Assembly: GCA_021784615.1 (NCBI GenBank)
Contig: JAJYHU010000208.1
Coordinates: 1-15,609 of the forward strand
Source: Acidobacteriota bacterium
Lineage (GTDB): Bacteria; Acidobacteriota; Terriglobia; UBA7540
Length of the DNA: 15,609 bases
Direction of reading: 5' to 3'
Below are positions 1 to 7,279 of the stretch, piece after piece; positions within the stretch are counted from its first letter, which is position 1, and every line of letters begins with the position of its first letter. The notes beneath the pieces were generated by a model. It made no database searches. It saw only the letters and a list, made by a program, of their open reading frames with translations, and was not told the origin of the DNA. The translations under genes and the position numbers were made by a program.

Positions 1-4
1 CCAT

Positions 5-35
5 GCCGGCCTCTGCCCGGCGCGCCTTGAGGCGC
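5..35 (-). terminator. Two small GC hairpins after the oxidoreductase gene
   Basis: Just beyond the stop of the minus-strand oxidoreductase are two adjacent inverted repeats: GCCGG/CCGGC (5-9 with 17-21) and GCGCC-TTGA-GGCGC (22-35, a perfect 5-bp stem with a 4-nt loop). They sit where a transcription end would be expected. No T-tract follows in the minus direction, so an intrinsic terminator is only weakly supported. Confidence 0.3.
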
Positions 36-41
36 TCAAAC

Positions 42-1415
42 CTATCCCCTGATGGTTTTGCTGTCCCCATCCCACACAGCCATGGTCTTCTTAAAGTAGG
101 AGTAGTTCGCCATGTGGCATGCGATTGAGGCATTGTTGCCAAAAGTTCCATCCTCCACTGAAGGCTTGCGGGTCCGGACGGACTGGAAGTAGTTCCACAG
201 GTGCTGGCGGCTTTCGTTGTAACCTTGGGGCGCTTGATAGATTGTCGCCTCAAGGGGCCGGGCGGTTCCCGGAACATCGGGGTGTTTCGCTTCCCAAGCC
301 TTCGAAAGCTCCGAGTGGATCTTCGCTGGATAGCTCGAGGCGTAATAACACAGAGAATGGTCCTTTCCATCCTGCGGCGAGAAGCTGACCTGCTGGCCCC
401 GGATTTCCACCGTGCCACGCGTCCCCATAAAACGAATCACCTCATCCGAGTTGTTGTCGAGCGTCACGCGGATCATCAGGCGGAAGTTCGGATACTCATA
501 AAGCGTCGACATCTGGTCCGGGTAGTCGCGACCGTCTTTCCACTGGAAGAGTCCTCCGGCGGAGTACGCGCGCTCGGGAGGAGCCGTGACGCCCATGATG
601 TAATGAACGCCCGTCAGCAGATGGACGTATAGGTCGCCCGGAATGCCCTCGCCGTAATCCAGATAACCGCGCCAACTGACGTAGCGGCGAGGATCAAAGG
701 GACGTTTGGGCGCGGAACCGAGCCACGTCTCCCAGTCCAGGTTTTCAGGAGAAAGCGCGGGCGGCGGCGGATAGGGGTAAACCCACGCGCCGCAGGGATC
801 ATTCCGGCCCATGGTGTCTTCCACCAGCCGCACGTCGCCTGCCGCGCCGGAGTCAATGATCTCTTTCGCCTTCGCAAAGATGATGGAGCTACGCCGCTGG
901 CTGCCGATCTGCAAGATGCGGTTGTTCTTCTGCTCGGCATCGATGATCCGGAAGCCCTCGCTCACGTGATGCGTCATGGGCTTTTCGCAGTAAATATCTT
1001 TGCCCGCGTTCGAGGCATCGACGATGATCCGCATGTGCCAGTGATCGGGGACCGCGGCGACAATGCAGTCGATATCCTTGTTCTCGAGCAGTTCCTGGTA
1101 GCGACGCGTGGTGGGAACCGTTTCGCGGGTAACGCCGCTGATAATCGAGTTGGCCAGCACATGGCGTTCGTCGTAAAGGTCGCAAGCCTCGACGCACCGG
1201 ACCCCCGGAAGCTGAATCGAAGTCCTCAGCAGGCTTGAGCCCCGCATGCCGATGCCAATCATTCCAAAGCGCAAGGTGTCGCCTGCGGGCACGGGCCTCG
1301 GCGATGCAGCGGCCGCTTCGGCGTCAAGCAAGATGGATTTGCCGGCAGCCGCCGCGCCCGCCGCAGCGGACGTTCTGCGAATAAAATCGCGACGCGATAT
1401 TCCTTCTTTTCCCAT
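42..1415 (-). CDS. Tat-exported Gfo/Idh/MocA family oxidoreductase
   Basis: Predicted NAD(P)-dependent sugar or cyclitol oxidoreductase, 457 aa, exported folded by the Tat system. Residues 7-12 read SRRDFI, a twin-arginine motif, followed by an Ala-rich hydrophobic stretch to about residue 38. The Rossmann domain begins near residue 48 with GIGMRG (54-59) for dinucleotide binding. DHWH (124-127) and CEKP (143-146) are the usual Gfo/Idh/MocA signatures; the Lys of EKP is the expected catalytic residue. The C-terminal half is the substrate/oligomerisation domain, and length is normal for Tat-type members. The ATG at 1415 is preceded by a GGGAGG ribosome site (about 1424-1430). Substrate cannot be read from sequence. 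GH109-type glycosidases share the fold and the Tat signal, but I see no feature that specifically favours that family. No operon partner is adjacent on the left within the window. Confidence 0.93.
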   Translation of the reverse strand: MGKEGISRRDFIRRTSAAAGAAAAGKSILLDAEAAAASPRPVPAGDTLRFGMIGIGMRGSSLLRTSIQLPGVRCVEACDLYDERHVLANSIISGVTRETVPTTRRYQELLENKDIDCIVAAVPDHWHMRIIVDASNAGKDIYCEKPMTHHVSEGFRIIDAEQKNNRILQIGSQRRSSIIFAKAKEIIDSGAAGDVRLVEDTMGRNDPCGAWVYPYPPPPALSPENLDWETWLGSAPKRPFDPRRYVSWRGYLDYGEGIPGDLYVHLLTGVHYIMGVTAPPERAYSAGGLFQWKDGRDYPDQMSTLYEYPNFRLMIRVTLDNNSDEVIRFMGTRGTVEIRGQQVSFSPQDGKDHSLCYYASSYPAKIHSELSKAWEAKHPDVPGTARPLEATIYQAPQGYNESRQHLWNYFQSVRTRKPSVEDGTFGNNASIACHMANYSYFKKTMAVWDGDSKTIRG

Positions 1416-1598
1416 TTCTTTGCACCTCCCATCCTGGCAAGTGAATTCCCGTTGACGACCCCAATGGTGCGGCCGCCTGAATCTGCCTTTGGCTTAAAGC
1501 GGTTTGAGCAAGGGCCAAGTGTGACAGAAACGGACTTTGAGGAAAAGTCTTTTGTTCGCCAAACGTCAGGCCACCGCGGTCCGGCGTGATTCGCCTCT

Positions 1599-2081
1599 TC
1601 AGGCGTCAAGGACGGCCAGCTTTTTGAGCGCTTCGCCCGAAACACGCATCGTCGACCACTCATCCAGAGAGCGCGCGCCGAGCGACTTGTAGAACCGAAC
1701 GGCGGGCGTGTTCCAGTCAAGCACCTGCCACTCGAAGCGGCCGCAGCCTTCTTCCACAGCAATCTTCGCCAAGCGGATAAGCAACGCTTTGCCGATTCCC
1801 TTGCCCCGATGCTGCGGTTGCACAAAGAGATCTTCAAGGTATAGGCCCGGGCGGCCCAACCACGTCGAGTAGTTGTAAAAGAAGAGCGCAAAGCCCGCTG
1901 GCCGGCTCTCCCACTCGGCAATCAGCACGCGAAACTTGGGATTGGCGGAAAAGCCGTCGCGGCGGAGGTCGCGGTCAGTCGCAACCGCCTGCTCGGTCGC
2001 CTTCTCGTACTCGGCGAGTTCATGAATCAACTGGAGAATCAGCGGAATGTCGTCTTGCGTTGCCGGGCGAATGTGAATCAT
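1599..2081 (-). CDS. GNAT N-acetyltransferase, spermidine/diamine (SSAT)-like
   Basis: Cytoplasmic acetyl-CoA-dependent N-acetyltransferase, 160 aa, a normal single-domain GNAT length. The acetyl-CoA motif A is QHRGKGIGKALL (90-101). It is preceded by YLEDLFV (81-87) and followed by EWQVLDWNTPAVRFY (117-131). This arrangement resembles spermidine/spermine and thialysine acetyltransferases (SAT1/SAT2 type), so a polyamine or thialysine-like amine is the likely substrate; that is inference by family resemblance. The ATG at 2081 has GGGGAG about 8 nt upstream. A -10-like TATAGT (minus strand, 2099-2104) lies just upstream, without a convincing -35. It is divergent from the sugar isomerase gene and separated from the oxidoreductase by 183 bp, in which nothing else was recognised. 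Confidence 0.9.
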   Translation of the reverse strand: MIHIRPATQDDIPLILQLIHELAEYEKATEQAVATDRDLRRDGFSANPKFRVLIAEWESRPAGFALFFYNYSTWLGRPGLYLEDLFVQPQHRGKGIGKALLIRLAKIAVEEGCGRFEWQVLDWNTPAVRFYKSLGARSLDEWSTMRVSGEALKKLAVLDA

Positions 2082-2160
2082 CTTGAAACTCCCCTATGAC
2101 TATACATGAACAATCTGCGCTAAGAGCAACAGTCTGCGGCAACCGGCAGTCGCATTCCAG

Positions 2161-2190
2161 TTGACGGCGGGGCCCGCCGGGGGTTTTAAT
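2161..2190 (+). promoter_or_regulatory. Sigma70-like promoter with internal palindrome, isomerase-kduD operon
   Basis: TTGACG (2161-2166) and TTTAAT (2185-2190) match the -35 and -10 consensus at five of six positions each, with an 18-bp spacer. The spacer starts inside a perfect inverted repeat CGGCGGG-G-CCCGCCG (2165-2179), in the position of a repressor operator. A strong AGGAGG ribosome site (2203-2208) sits 7 nt before the ATG at 2216. Promoter and operator are inferred from consensus only. Confidence 0.45.
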
Positions 2191-2215
2191 GGCGGCTGAC
2201 CCAGGAGGTTAACTT

Positions 2216-3091
2216 ATGCTGACTCGTCGTGATTTTCTCGGGAAGGCGTTTTCAGGCGCCGCTGCAATCGCAGCCATAGCCAAAAGCCAGGCTTGGGCGG
2301 CAGGAGAGCTGGCGTGGCCCAAGCCCATCGGGCTTGAACTCTACACAGTGCGCGAGCTGTTTGCCAAAGATCCGGCGCGAACCATGAAGCAAGTCGCCGC
2401 CATCGGATACAAGGAAGTCGAAGTCACTCCCGGCCTCACGCCCGCCACGCTCCACCGGGACCTGCGCGCCGCCGGCCTCAGCGCCCCCAGCAGTTACGTC
2501 GTATTGCCGAAGAATCTTGATGAATGGAAAGGATCCGTTGATTTGGCCGCACGCTACGGCGTCCACTACATTATCGTGGGAGATAACCCTCGCCTGAGCG
2601 CCCAGGCCTGGAGACGCCGGGCGGACTTCTTCAACGAGTGCGGCCGCGTTTCGCGCAAGGCCGGAATCCAGTTCTGCTACCACGCCCACTTCCATGAATT
2701 CGAGCTCGTCGATGGCACCACCGGCTATGACATCATGCTGACGCGATGCGAACCTCAATTGCTCAAAATGGAAATGGATATTTTCTGGGTTACCTATGCC
2801 GGCGCCGACCCGCTCCATTACTGGCGCAAATACCCGGGCCGTTTTCCCCTGCTGCACATCAAAGACATGCGGAAGGGCGTCCGCATCAATCCTCACGCCG
2901 GACCGCCAGCCAACGGGCCGAATCCCTTCGCGCCCGTCGGCCAGGGCAGGATTGACTGGCCAAAGATTTTTGCGCACACCAGGGAAGCGGGCGCTAAACA
3001 CATCTTCGTCGAGCAGGACCGCTGCACCTTGCCACCGCTTGAAGCCATCGCCATCAGCTATAAGTATTTGCGAAACCTCCGCCTGGATTGA
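2216..3091 (+). CDS. Tat-exported sugar phosphate isomerase/epimerase-like TIM-barrel protein
   Basis: 291-aa protein of the xylose isomerase-like TIM-barrel superfamily (AP endonuclease 2 type fold). Residues 4-8 (RRDFL) and the hydrophobic segment up to AWA (26-28) form a twin-arginine signal. Family motifs appear in order: LELYTVR (40-46), YHAHFHEF (155-162), KMEMDIFW (184-191), HIKD (214-217), GQGRIDW (242-248) and FVEQD (264-268). The acidic and His residues in these motifs are the usual divalent-metal ligands. Such enzymes isomerise or epimerise sugars; the substrate is not readable here. The start is set by AGGAGG at 2203-2208. kduD follows after 79 bp on the same strand, so the two are probably co-transcribed, which suggests, but does not show, a role in uronate or keto-sugar use. 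Confidence 0.92.
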   Translation: MLTRRDFLGKAFSGAAAIAAIAKSQAWAAGELAWPKPIGLELYTVRELFAKDPARTMKQVAAIGYKEVEVTPGLTPATLHRDLRAAGLSAPSSYVVLPKNLDEWKGSVDLAARYGVHYIIVGDNPRLSAQAWRRRADFFNECGRVSRKAGIQFCYHAHFHEFELVDGTTGYDIMLTRCEPQLLKMEMDIFWVTYAGADPLHYWRKYPGRFPLLHIKDMRKGVRINPHAGPPANGPNPFAPVGQGRIDWPKIFAHTREAGAKHIFVEQDRCTLPPLEAIAISYKYLRNLRLD

Positions 3092-3170
3092 GCGGAAACG
3101 CGGAAAGAGATTCCGGCGGGCAAAGCAAAATCCCCTGATCGCGCGCCGTGGGGCTTCGGGAAAAAGTGAA

Positions 3171-3941
3171 ATGGGAATCCTTGACCGATTCAAGCTGGAT
3201 GGGAAAACGGCCCTGGTTACCGGCTGCCGGCGCGGGATCGGAAAGGCCATTGCGCTGGCTCTTGCCGAGGCCGGAGCCGGCATTATCGGCGTCAGCCGGT
3301 CGATCGAAACTTCCGGCAGTGACGTTGAAAAGGCGGTTGCCGAGCGCGGCCGCAGCTTCAAAGCGTATCCCTGCGATTTCTCAAACCGGAAAGCGCTGTA
3401 CGCGCTGATCGAGCAGCTCAAAGAAGATTCTAAAACCATCGACATCCTGGTCAACAATGCCGGAATCATCCTGCGGAAACCGGCCGTGGATTATCCCGAT
3501 GAGTATTGGGACAGAGTGATCGATATCAATCTCAACGCGCAGTTCATTCTGACGCGCGAGATCGGCCGCGGCATGATGGAGCGGAGAAGCGGCAAGATCA
3601 TCTTTATCTCTTCGCTGCTGAGCTTCCAGGGAGGAATCCTGGTTCCCGCCTATTCGGCCAGCAAAGGTGGCGTCGGCCAACTGATGAAGGCCCTCGCCAA
3701 TGAGTGGGCCGGCCAGGGCGTCCACGTCAACGCCATCGCGCCCGGCTACATCAGCACGGACAACACCGCCGCCTTGCAGTCCGATCCCAAGCGCAATTCG
3801 GCGATTTTGGAGCGAATCCCGGCCGCAAGATGGGGCACGCCCGACGACCTTCAGGGCGCGGCGGTTTTCCTGGCTTCTTCCGCGTCCGATTATCTCCACG
3901 GTTCCACCGTCACGGTTGACGGAGGCTGGATGGCGAGATAG
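3171..3941 (+). CDS. kduD: 2-dehydro-3-deoxy-D-gluconate 5-dehydrogenase (KduD), SDR family
   Basis: Short-chain dehydrogenase of 256 aa (E. coli KduD is about the same length). KduD reduces 2,5-diketo-3-deoxygluconate (DKII) to KDG in the breakdown of unsaturated uronates from pectin and related polymers. Visible SDR motifs: TGCRRGIG (17-24), NNAG (95-98), Asn120, Ser148, and Tyr161-x3-Lys165. KduD-like stretches are LSFQGGI (150-156), NAIAPGY (187-193), RIPAARWG and VFLASSASDY near the C-terminus, and the ending VDGGWMAR. The reading frame stays open further upstream, but the ATG at 3171 matches the family N-terminus (MGILDRFKLDGKTALVTG). The ribosome site is weak (GGGAAAAAG). It is the second gene of a likely pair with the upstream isomerase-like protein. 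Cytoplasmic, with no signal peptide. Uronate specificity is inferred from resemblance. Confidence 0.9.
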   Translation: MGILDRFKLDGKTALVTGCRRGIGKAIALALAEAGAGIIGVSRSIETSGSDVEKAVAERGRSFKAYPCDFSNRKALYALIEQLKEDSKTIDILVNNAGIILRKPAVDYPDEYWDRVIDINLNAQFILTREIGRGMMERRSGKIIFISSLLSFQGGILVPAYSASKGGVGQLMKALANEWAGQGVHVNAIAPGYISTDNTAALQSDPKRNSAILERIPAARWGTPDDLQGAAVFLASSASDYLHGSTVTVDGGWMAR

Positions 3942-3954
3942 CCCGCTACTCCAA

Positions 3955-4060
3955 TAGGAACTGCTGATGCGGCCACAACCAAGTTCCTACTCCGCCCCTC
4001 GGCCAGGCAACCTTCCCAGCTAAGAAGCCAAAAGGCCGGTCGCATCAAGACGGCCGGCCT
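3955..4060. terminator. Hairpins between two converging genes
   Basis: The 144-bp gap between kduD (+) and the Gly/Ser-repeat gene (-) has two inverted repeats: TAGGAACT (3955-3962) with AGTTCCTA (3982-3989), and AGGCCGG (4033-4039) with CCGGCCT (4054-4060). Their location between converging genes fits bidirectional transcription ends. Neither is followed by a T-run, so factor-independent termination is uncertain. Confidence 0.4.
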
Positions 4061-4085
4061 CGTGGAAGGCGCTTCGTTGATATTC

Positions 4086-4931
4086 CTACTTCTGTGAATT
4101 GCTCGAAGCCGCAACTCGAAACTGCATGCGGGTTCCTGATTCGAGCCGCAGATCGCCCTTCTTTGTGCTAAGAACCGAATTCATTCCGGTCGATTGGTCC
4201 ACGGAAGTCTGGCTTGCGAGATGAATTTGTCGAACCGGAGTGTTGAGGTTCATTGAGGAGTCGTTACCCAGCGTCGAGTTGCTGACGGCGCCCACCGTGC
4301 CGCCCACGCCGCCCACTGCCGAGCCTGCGGCGCCCACCGTTGAACCTAAGGTTGAGCCGACCGTCGAGCCAACTCCGCCCAAAAGTCCGCCGCCGCCCCC
4401 GCCACCCGACGGAGCCGCCATCACCGGCGCCGGAGCAGGCTCCATTGGCTGCATATCTCCCTGGCCCATGTTTGGAGCAGAGAGAACGGAAGTGAGGACA
4501 GTATTCAGCTGGGTCGTTGAGTTGCCCCTGATCAGATGGTCGAACGCCACCGCCATGGTTGAACCGGCGCTGCCGGATGCGGCGGACCGCACGCTTGTGA
4601 TATGCCCCACAAGCTTGTCGCCTTTATGGATAACCGTGCGGCCGTGCTGTTTGACGTTTTTGGTGACCCGCGCCACCACCTTCTCACCCGGCTTTGCTTT
4701 GCGGGCGTCCAGCGTCGACATCAGTTGCGCGGAGATTTTTGTTCCGGAGCGAAGGTCGGCGGATTGCCCCCGCGTCGAAGCCGCGGCGGCCGATGAGCTC
4801 ATGGCATCGGCGACTGATTTCGCGCTCGCCTGGGCTTTCCGCGGCGAAGGACTAGCGCTCCAGCCAAACTGAGCAATCGCAAAGATCATCGCAAGCAAAG
4901 GCAGCGTCCAGTTTCTTTTGATTATTCTCAT
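4086..4931 (-). CDS. Exported Gly/Ser/Val-repeat protein of unknown function
   Basis: 281-aa protein not assigned to a named family. Residues 1-25 form a Sec signal peptide (KRNWTLPLLAMIFAIAQFGWSA, cleavage probably after SA). Residues 62-115 (SGTKISAQLMSTLDARKAKPGEKVVARV through KGDKLVGHI) read as a small beta-rich domain; similar LDSRKAKPGD-type sequences are common in exported Acidobacteriota proteins. A Pro/Met-rich linker (156-173) is followed by eight consecutive Gly and a degenerate repeat (VGSTVGSTLGSTVG and variants, about 175-222). The C-terminal GDLRLESGTRMQFRV (259-273) looks like a second beta segment. The ATG at 4931 is preceded by GGGAGGG about 5 nt upstream. It stands alone between converging and same-strand neighbours. 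It may be a cell-envelope or matrix protein; that is inference from composition. Confidence 0.8.
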   Translation of the reverse strand: MRIIKRNWTLPLLAMIFAIAQFGWSASPSPRKAQASAKSVADAMSSSAAAASTRGQSADLRSGTKISAQLMSTLDARKAKPGEKVVARVTKNVKQHGRTVIHKGDKLVGHITSVRSAASGSAGSTMAVAFDHLIRGNSTTQLNTVLTSVLSAPNMGQGDMQPMEPAPAPVMAAPSGGGGGGGLLGGVGSTVGSTLGSTVGAAGSAVGGVGGTVGAVSNSTLGNDSSMNLNTPVRQIHLASQTSVDQSTGMNSVLSTKKGDLRLESGTRMQFRVAASSNSQK

Positions 4932-5051
4932 TTTTCCCTCCCAACAAGTGTTCGTTCATAAATTGGGTGATTATTCTTCTTGCTCCGCCGTACCGGTATG
5001 CAATTAGTGAACCAATTTGCACATTTCAATAACCTATTACGTATGAGTGAG

Positions 5052-6644
5052 TTAATTAAACCAAGCAACCGGCCTTGCAGCCGAACAATGTAAAGTTGCT
5101 GTGTAGATTCTTCCAGGTTTTCTGCTGGTCCTCTTCCGGGCGGACCGTGCTGAGGAGTTTTCTATTTTCCCTAGCCGCACAAGCTTAAGTGCTACGTCTT
5201 CGGAGTATGACGGGGAAGCGAGGGTGAGTTTACCGTCCGCGCTGTTTACATCTTCTGACTTATCGACCGCGCCGGTGCGGGTGTTGATCCATTCAGCGTG
5301 ATAACGTCCAGCAGGAACATCCAACAGCAGGGTTGTTTGCGGGCTGCCTCCATCAACATAAACCGCGTAAGCCTTTCCCGTTTGAGCTAATGCATATATC
5401 TTGGCCGCGGTGCCGACGGCTTTGACATCTGAGTTATCCGGGTGCATGTGGATGAAGTCGAAACTTTCAATGAACTTCCTCAGAATAGAAAGCTGGGTTT
5501 GCAGGGTGTGACCGCCCCCACCCGGTTGTGTGGATGGGAACTTGAAAGTTCCATCTTCGTGTCCCACAGTGAATGAATAGTCGAGATTGTCGTAAACGCT
5601 ACCGCCAGCCAGAATAAAGTCCCAGCCTTCCCGCCGGTACGGGCTGTTGCCAGTGCCGCGAAAGCCCGTTTCGTCATCGGAGATTGCACGATTCAGCCCG
5701 TAGTTCCAGACCACGCTCATCGGGGGACGCGAATAGTGGAAATTGAAAATGGAAACAGAAGGGTTGGGATTCGGAATCTTTTTGGAGCCGTTGGAGATGT
5801 TCTGGGCGATCAGGTGCTTCGCCGGGAATCCCGCCTCCGCGTTCTTGATCGTCTCGATAACGTGATTCTGCCACGCCAGCATAACGCCGCCGAAGTAGGG
5901 TTCATTACACACTTCGTAATACACGTTGTCGAAGCCGCGAAGCTCGGTGACGATCTTGCGAACCATGGCATCCTGAATTGCCAGCAACGGGCCGTTTTGC
6001 AAGGTCAGAACTTTCGTCCTTGAAAGGTCGCCGATGCCCTGGATGTTGTTGCCTGCTTTGATGGGGCTGAGATCCCACTGCTGGTCTTCGTAGTAGGGGC
6101 AAAACAGGACAATCTCCACAACAATGCCGCGCTTTCCTGCCTGCGCGACGAAATCTTTCAAACGGTGAAAGTACGCGTCATCCCAGGTGTGAAGATCGAA
6201 CTTGTTGCCGCCTCCCGCATATCCCGGCTGCGTGCTTCTCGCCCACGGACAGATAAACCGCAGCGGGGCCGGGGCAAGAGTATTCCTGGCAATGTGAAAG
6301 GAAGTGGGATCTTCAACGTAGACACCTGAAAAAAGTCGCGTGAGATTGAATCCCCGTGCATGGAGTTCGCTCAGGTATCGCGGGTAATCAAAATCTAGGT
6401 TCATGACCGCGCCGTAATGCTCCGCCGAGGTAATCAACACCGTGGGACGGCCACGAAACAGAAAGTAGTGCGGATTTTCGGGATCGAGCGAAATAGGTTT
6501 TTCGGTTACCGGTGGCGCTGCGAAGAGGGGCTGAAGTTGTATTGTTCCCGACACCACGCAGAACAGTGCAGCGAGGACCAGAAACGTCCAGATCCCTCGC
6601 GCTGGGTTTCTGGAAGACTGGGAAGTTGCCCTCATGGTTTTCAT
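5052..6644 (-). CDS. Exported glycoside hydrolase, cellulase/DUF4038-like, with C-terminal beta domain
   Basis: 530-aa predicted exported glycosidase. The N-terminus has a basic start and a hydrophobic segment (about 19-42) ending in FAA. A (beta/alpha)8 clan-A-like catalytic domain spans about 50-400. Cys-Asn-Glu-Pro (246-249, VYYEVCNEPY) is the expected general acid/base motif, and DDETGF (323-328) offers the likely nucleophile Glu325. HARGFNLTR (95-103) and the HTWDDAYF region are typical of DUF4038/GH5-like proteins. Residues about 405-490 resemble the putative collagen-binding beta domain that often follows DUF4038 (YAVYVDGG, AGRYHAEWINTRTG). Target polysaccharide is unknown. The last 37 residues are Arg/Ser-rich and outside both domains; a single-base slip at 5165-5168 may explain them. 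No strong ribosome site precedes the ATG at 6644; an internal ATG three codons later is an alternative. Confidence 0.85.
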   Translation of the reverse strand: MKTMRATSQSSRNPARGIWTFLVLAALFCVVSGTIQLQPLFAAPPVTEKPISLDPENPHYFLFRGRPTVLITSAEHYGAVMNLDFDYPRYLSELHARGFNLTRLFSGVYVEDPTSFHIARNTLAPAPLRFICPWARSTQPGYAGGGNKFDLHTWDDAYFHRLKDFVAQAGKRGIVVEIVLFCPYYEDQQWDLSPIKAGNNIQGIGDLSRTKVLTLQNGPLLAIQDAMVRKIVTELRGFDNVYYEVCNEPYFGGVMLAWQNHVIETIKNAEAGFPAKHLIAQNISNGSKKIPNPNPSVSIFNFHYSRPPMSVVWNYGLNRAISDDETGFRGTGNSPYRREGWDFILAGGSVYDNLDYSFTVGHEDGTFKFPSTQPGGGGHTLQTQLSILRKFIESFDFIHMHPDNSDVKAVGTAAKIYALAQTGKAYAVYVDGGSPQTTLLLDVPAGRYHAEWINTRTGAVDKSEDVNSADGKLTLASPSYSEDVALKLVRLGKIENSSARSARKRTSRKPGRIYTATLHCSAARPVAWFN

Positions 6645-6849
6645 ATCAGTGTTCGTCCCGCGAATAAGGATGCACTTTCCGGAAAACCCACCAGTGGCCC
6701 GCAGATCTTCGAAGCCGCCGATCGGCTCTTCGACGATCCGCCAAACCAGCCAGCGATGCGCGACGTCCGAATACTACTGCAATCATCCCGTCGCGTCTAC
6801 CCATGGGCGACGTCCCCGCAGGCTCTTTGTTCCGCAGTCAACAGATTTT

Positions 6850-6880
6850 TTGCAATTCCATCGATTTCATCCGGTATAGT
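6850..6880 (+). promoter_or_regulatory. Possible promoter directly before the SDR-like fragment
   Basis: TTGCAA (6850-6855) and TATAGT (6875-6880) resemble -35 and -10 boxes, with a long 19-bp spacer. The ATG of the next ORF starts only 8 nt after the -10 box and no Shine-Dalgarno sequence lies between, so any transcript would be leaderless or nearly so. Support is by consensus only. The rest of the 6645-6888 gap shows nothing recognisable. Confidence 0.3.
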
Positions 6881-6888
6881 CATAGCAC

Positions 6889-7248
6889 ATGTTTCCTGAA
6901 TTTCCAGTAGTTTTGGTGACGGGCGGCTCCCGGGGAATTGGCAGGGGGATTTGTCTCAGTCTTGCCCGTGCCGGGTTCGGAGTGGTGATCAATTACGCGA
7001 CGAATGCCTCCGCGGCGGAAGAAGGCCGCAAGCCGTTGCCGGAATCCGCCTCCGCATCTCCCAAGCCGCGCTTTGAAATTGTTCAAGCGGATATCTCGAA
7101 GCCGCGCGGCTGGGATTACGTGCCGCCGGGGCGCAAGGTCCCCTGCGGCGAATCCTCCATGTGGGGCGACCATCACGCGCGGGAGCTTGGGTTGCTGCTG
7201 CTCCGCGAAGCGCGGCGCAAACCCTATCTCAATTTCTTCAACGTGTGA
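6889..7248 (+). pseudogene. Chimeric ORF: SDR N-terminus fused to C-terminus of another enzyme (GH88-like?)
   Basis: A 119-codon open frame made of two unrelated parts. Residues 1-72 are the start of a classical SDR/3-oxoacyl-ACP reductase-type protein: VLVTGGSRGIGRGI (8-21) is the cofactor loop, followed by GVVINYATNASAAEE (31-45) and VQADIS (65-70). SDRs are about 250 aa and should continue with NNAG and YxxxK, which are absent. From residue 73 the sequence becomes RGWDYVPPGRKVPCGESSMWGDHHAREL, ending KPYLNFFNV. The SxWGDxxxxEL pattern recalls the C-terminal end of GH88 unsaturated glucuronyl hydrolases, but I am only moderately sure of that. The junction is near 7105. The simplest reading is an in-frame deletion that removed most of two genes, or an assembly chimera. 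It cannot be a working SDR. Confidence 0.7.
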
Positions 7249-7250
7249 GC

Positions 7251-7279
7251 GCGCGGAAGCCTGCGGGAGCAGACCGCGC
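7251..7279. terminator. GC hairpin between converging genes
   Basis: GCGCGG (7251-7256) pairs with CCGCGC (7274-7279). Inside it, CTGC (7261-7264) pairs with GCAG (7269-7272) around a GGGA loop. It fills the 31-bp gap between the chimeric ORF (+) and the nitrilase-type gene (-). It lacks a T-run. It shares the 9-mer GCAGACCGC with the palindromic repeat at 11012-11073, so it may instead be a copy of a dispersed element. Confidence 0.4.

Noticed and set aside
42..1415. GH109-type N-acetylgalactosaminidase call for the Tat oxidoreductase
   Set aside because: The general Gfo/Idh/MocA signatures (GxGxxG, EKP) are plain, but I see no GH109-specific pattern, so I kept the broad call.
2252..3469. 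405-codon minus-strand open frame opposite the isomerase and kduD genes
   Set aside because: It overlaps two genes with clear family motifs, crosses their boundary, and its translation shows no domain pattern; long antisense frames are common in GC-rich DNA.
4240..4872. Pro-rich 210-codon plus-strand frame opposite the Gly/Ser-repeat gene
   Set aside because: Its Pro and Thr runs are simply the antisense of the Gly/Val/Ser codon repeat; the minus strand has a signal peptide and a ribosome site.
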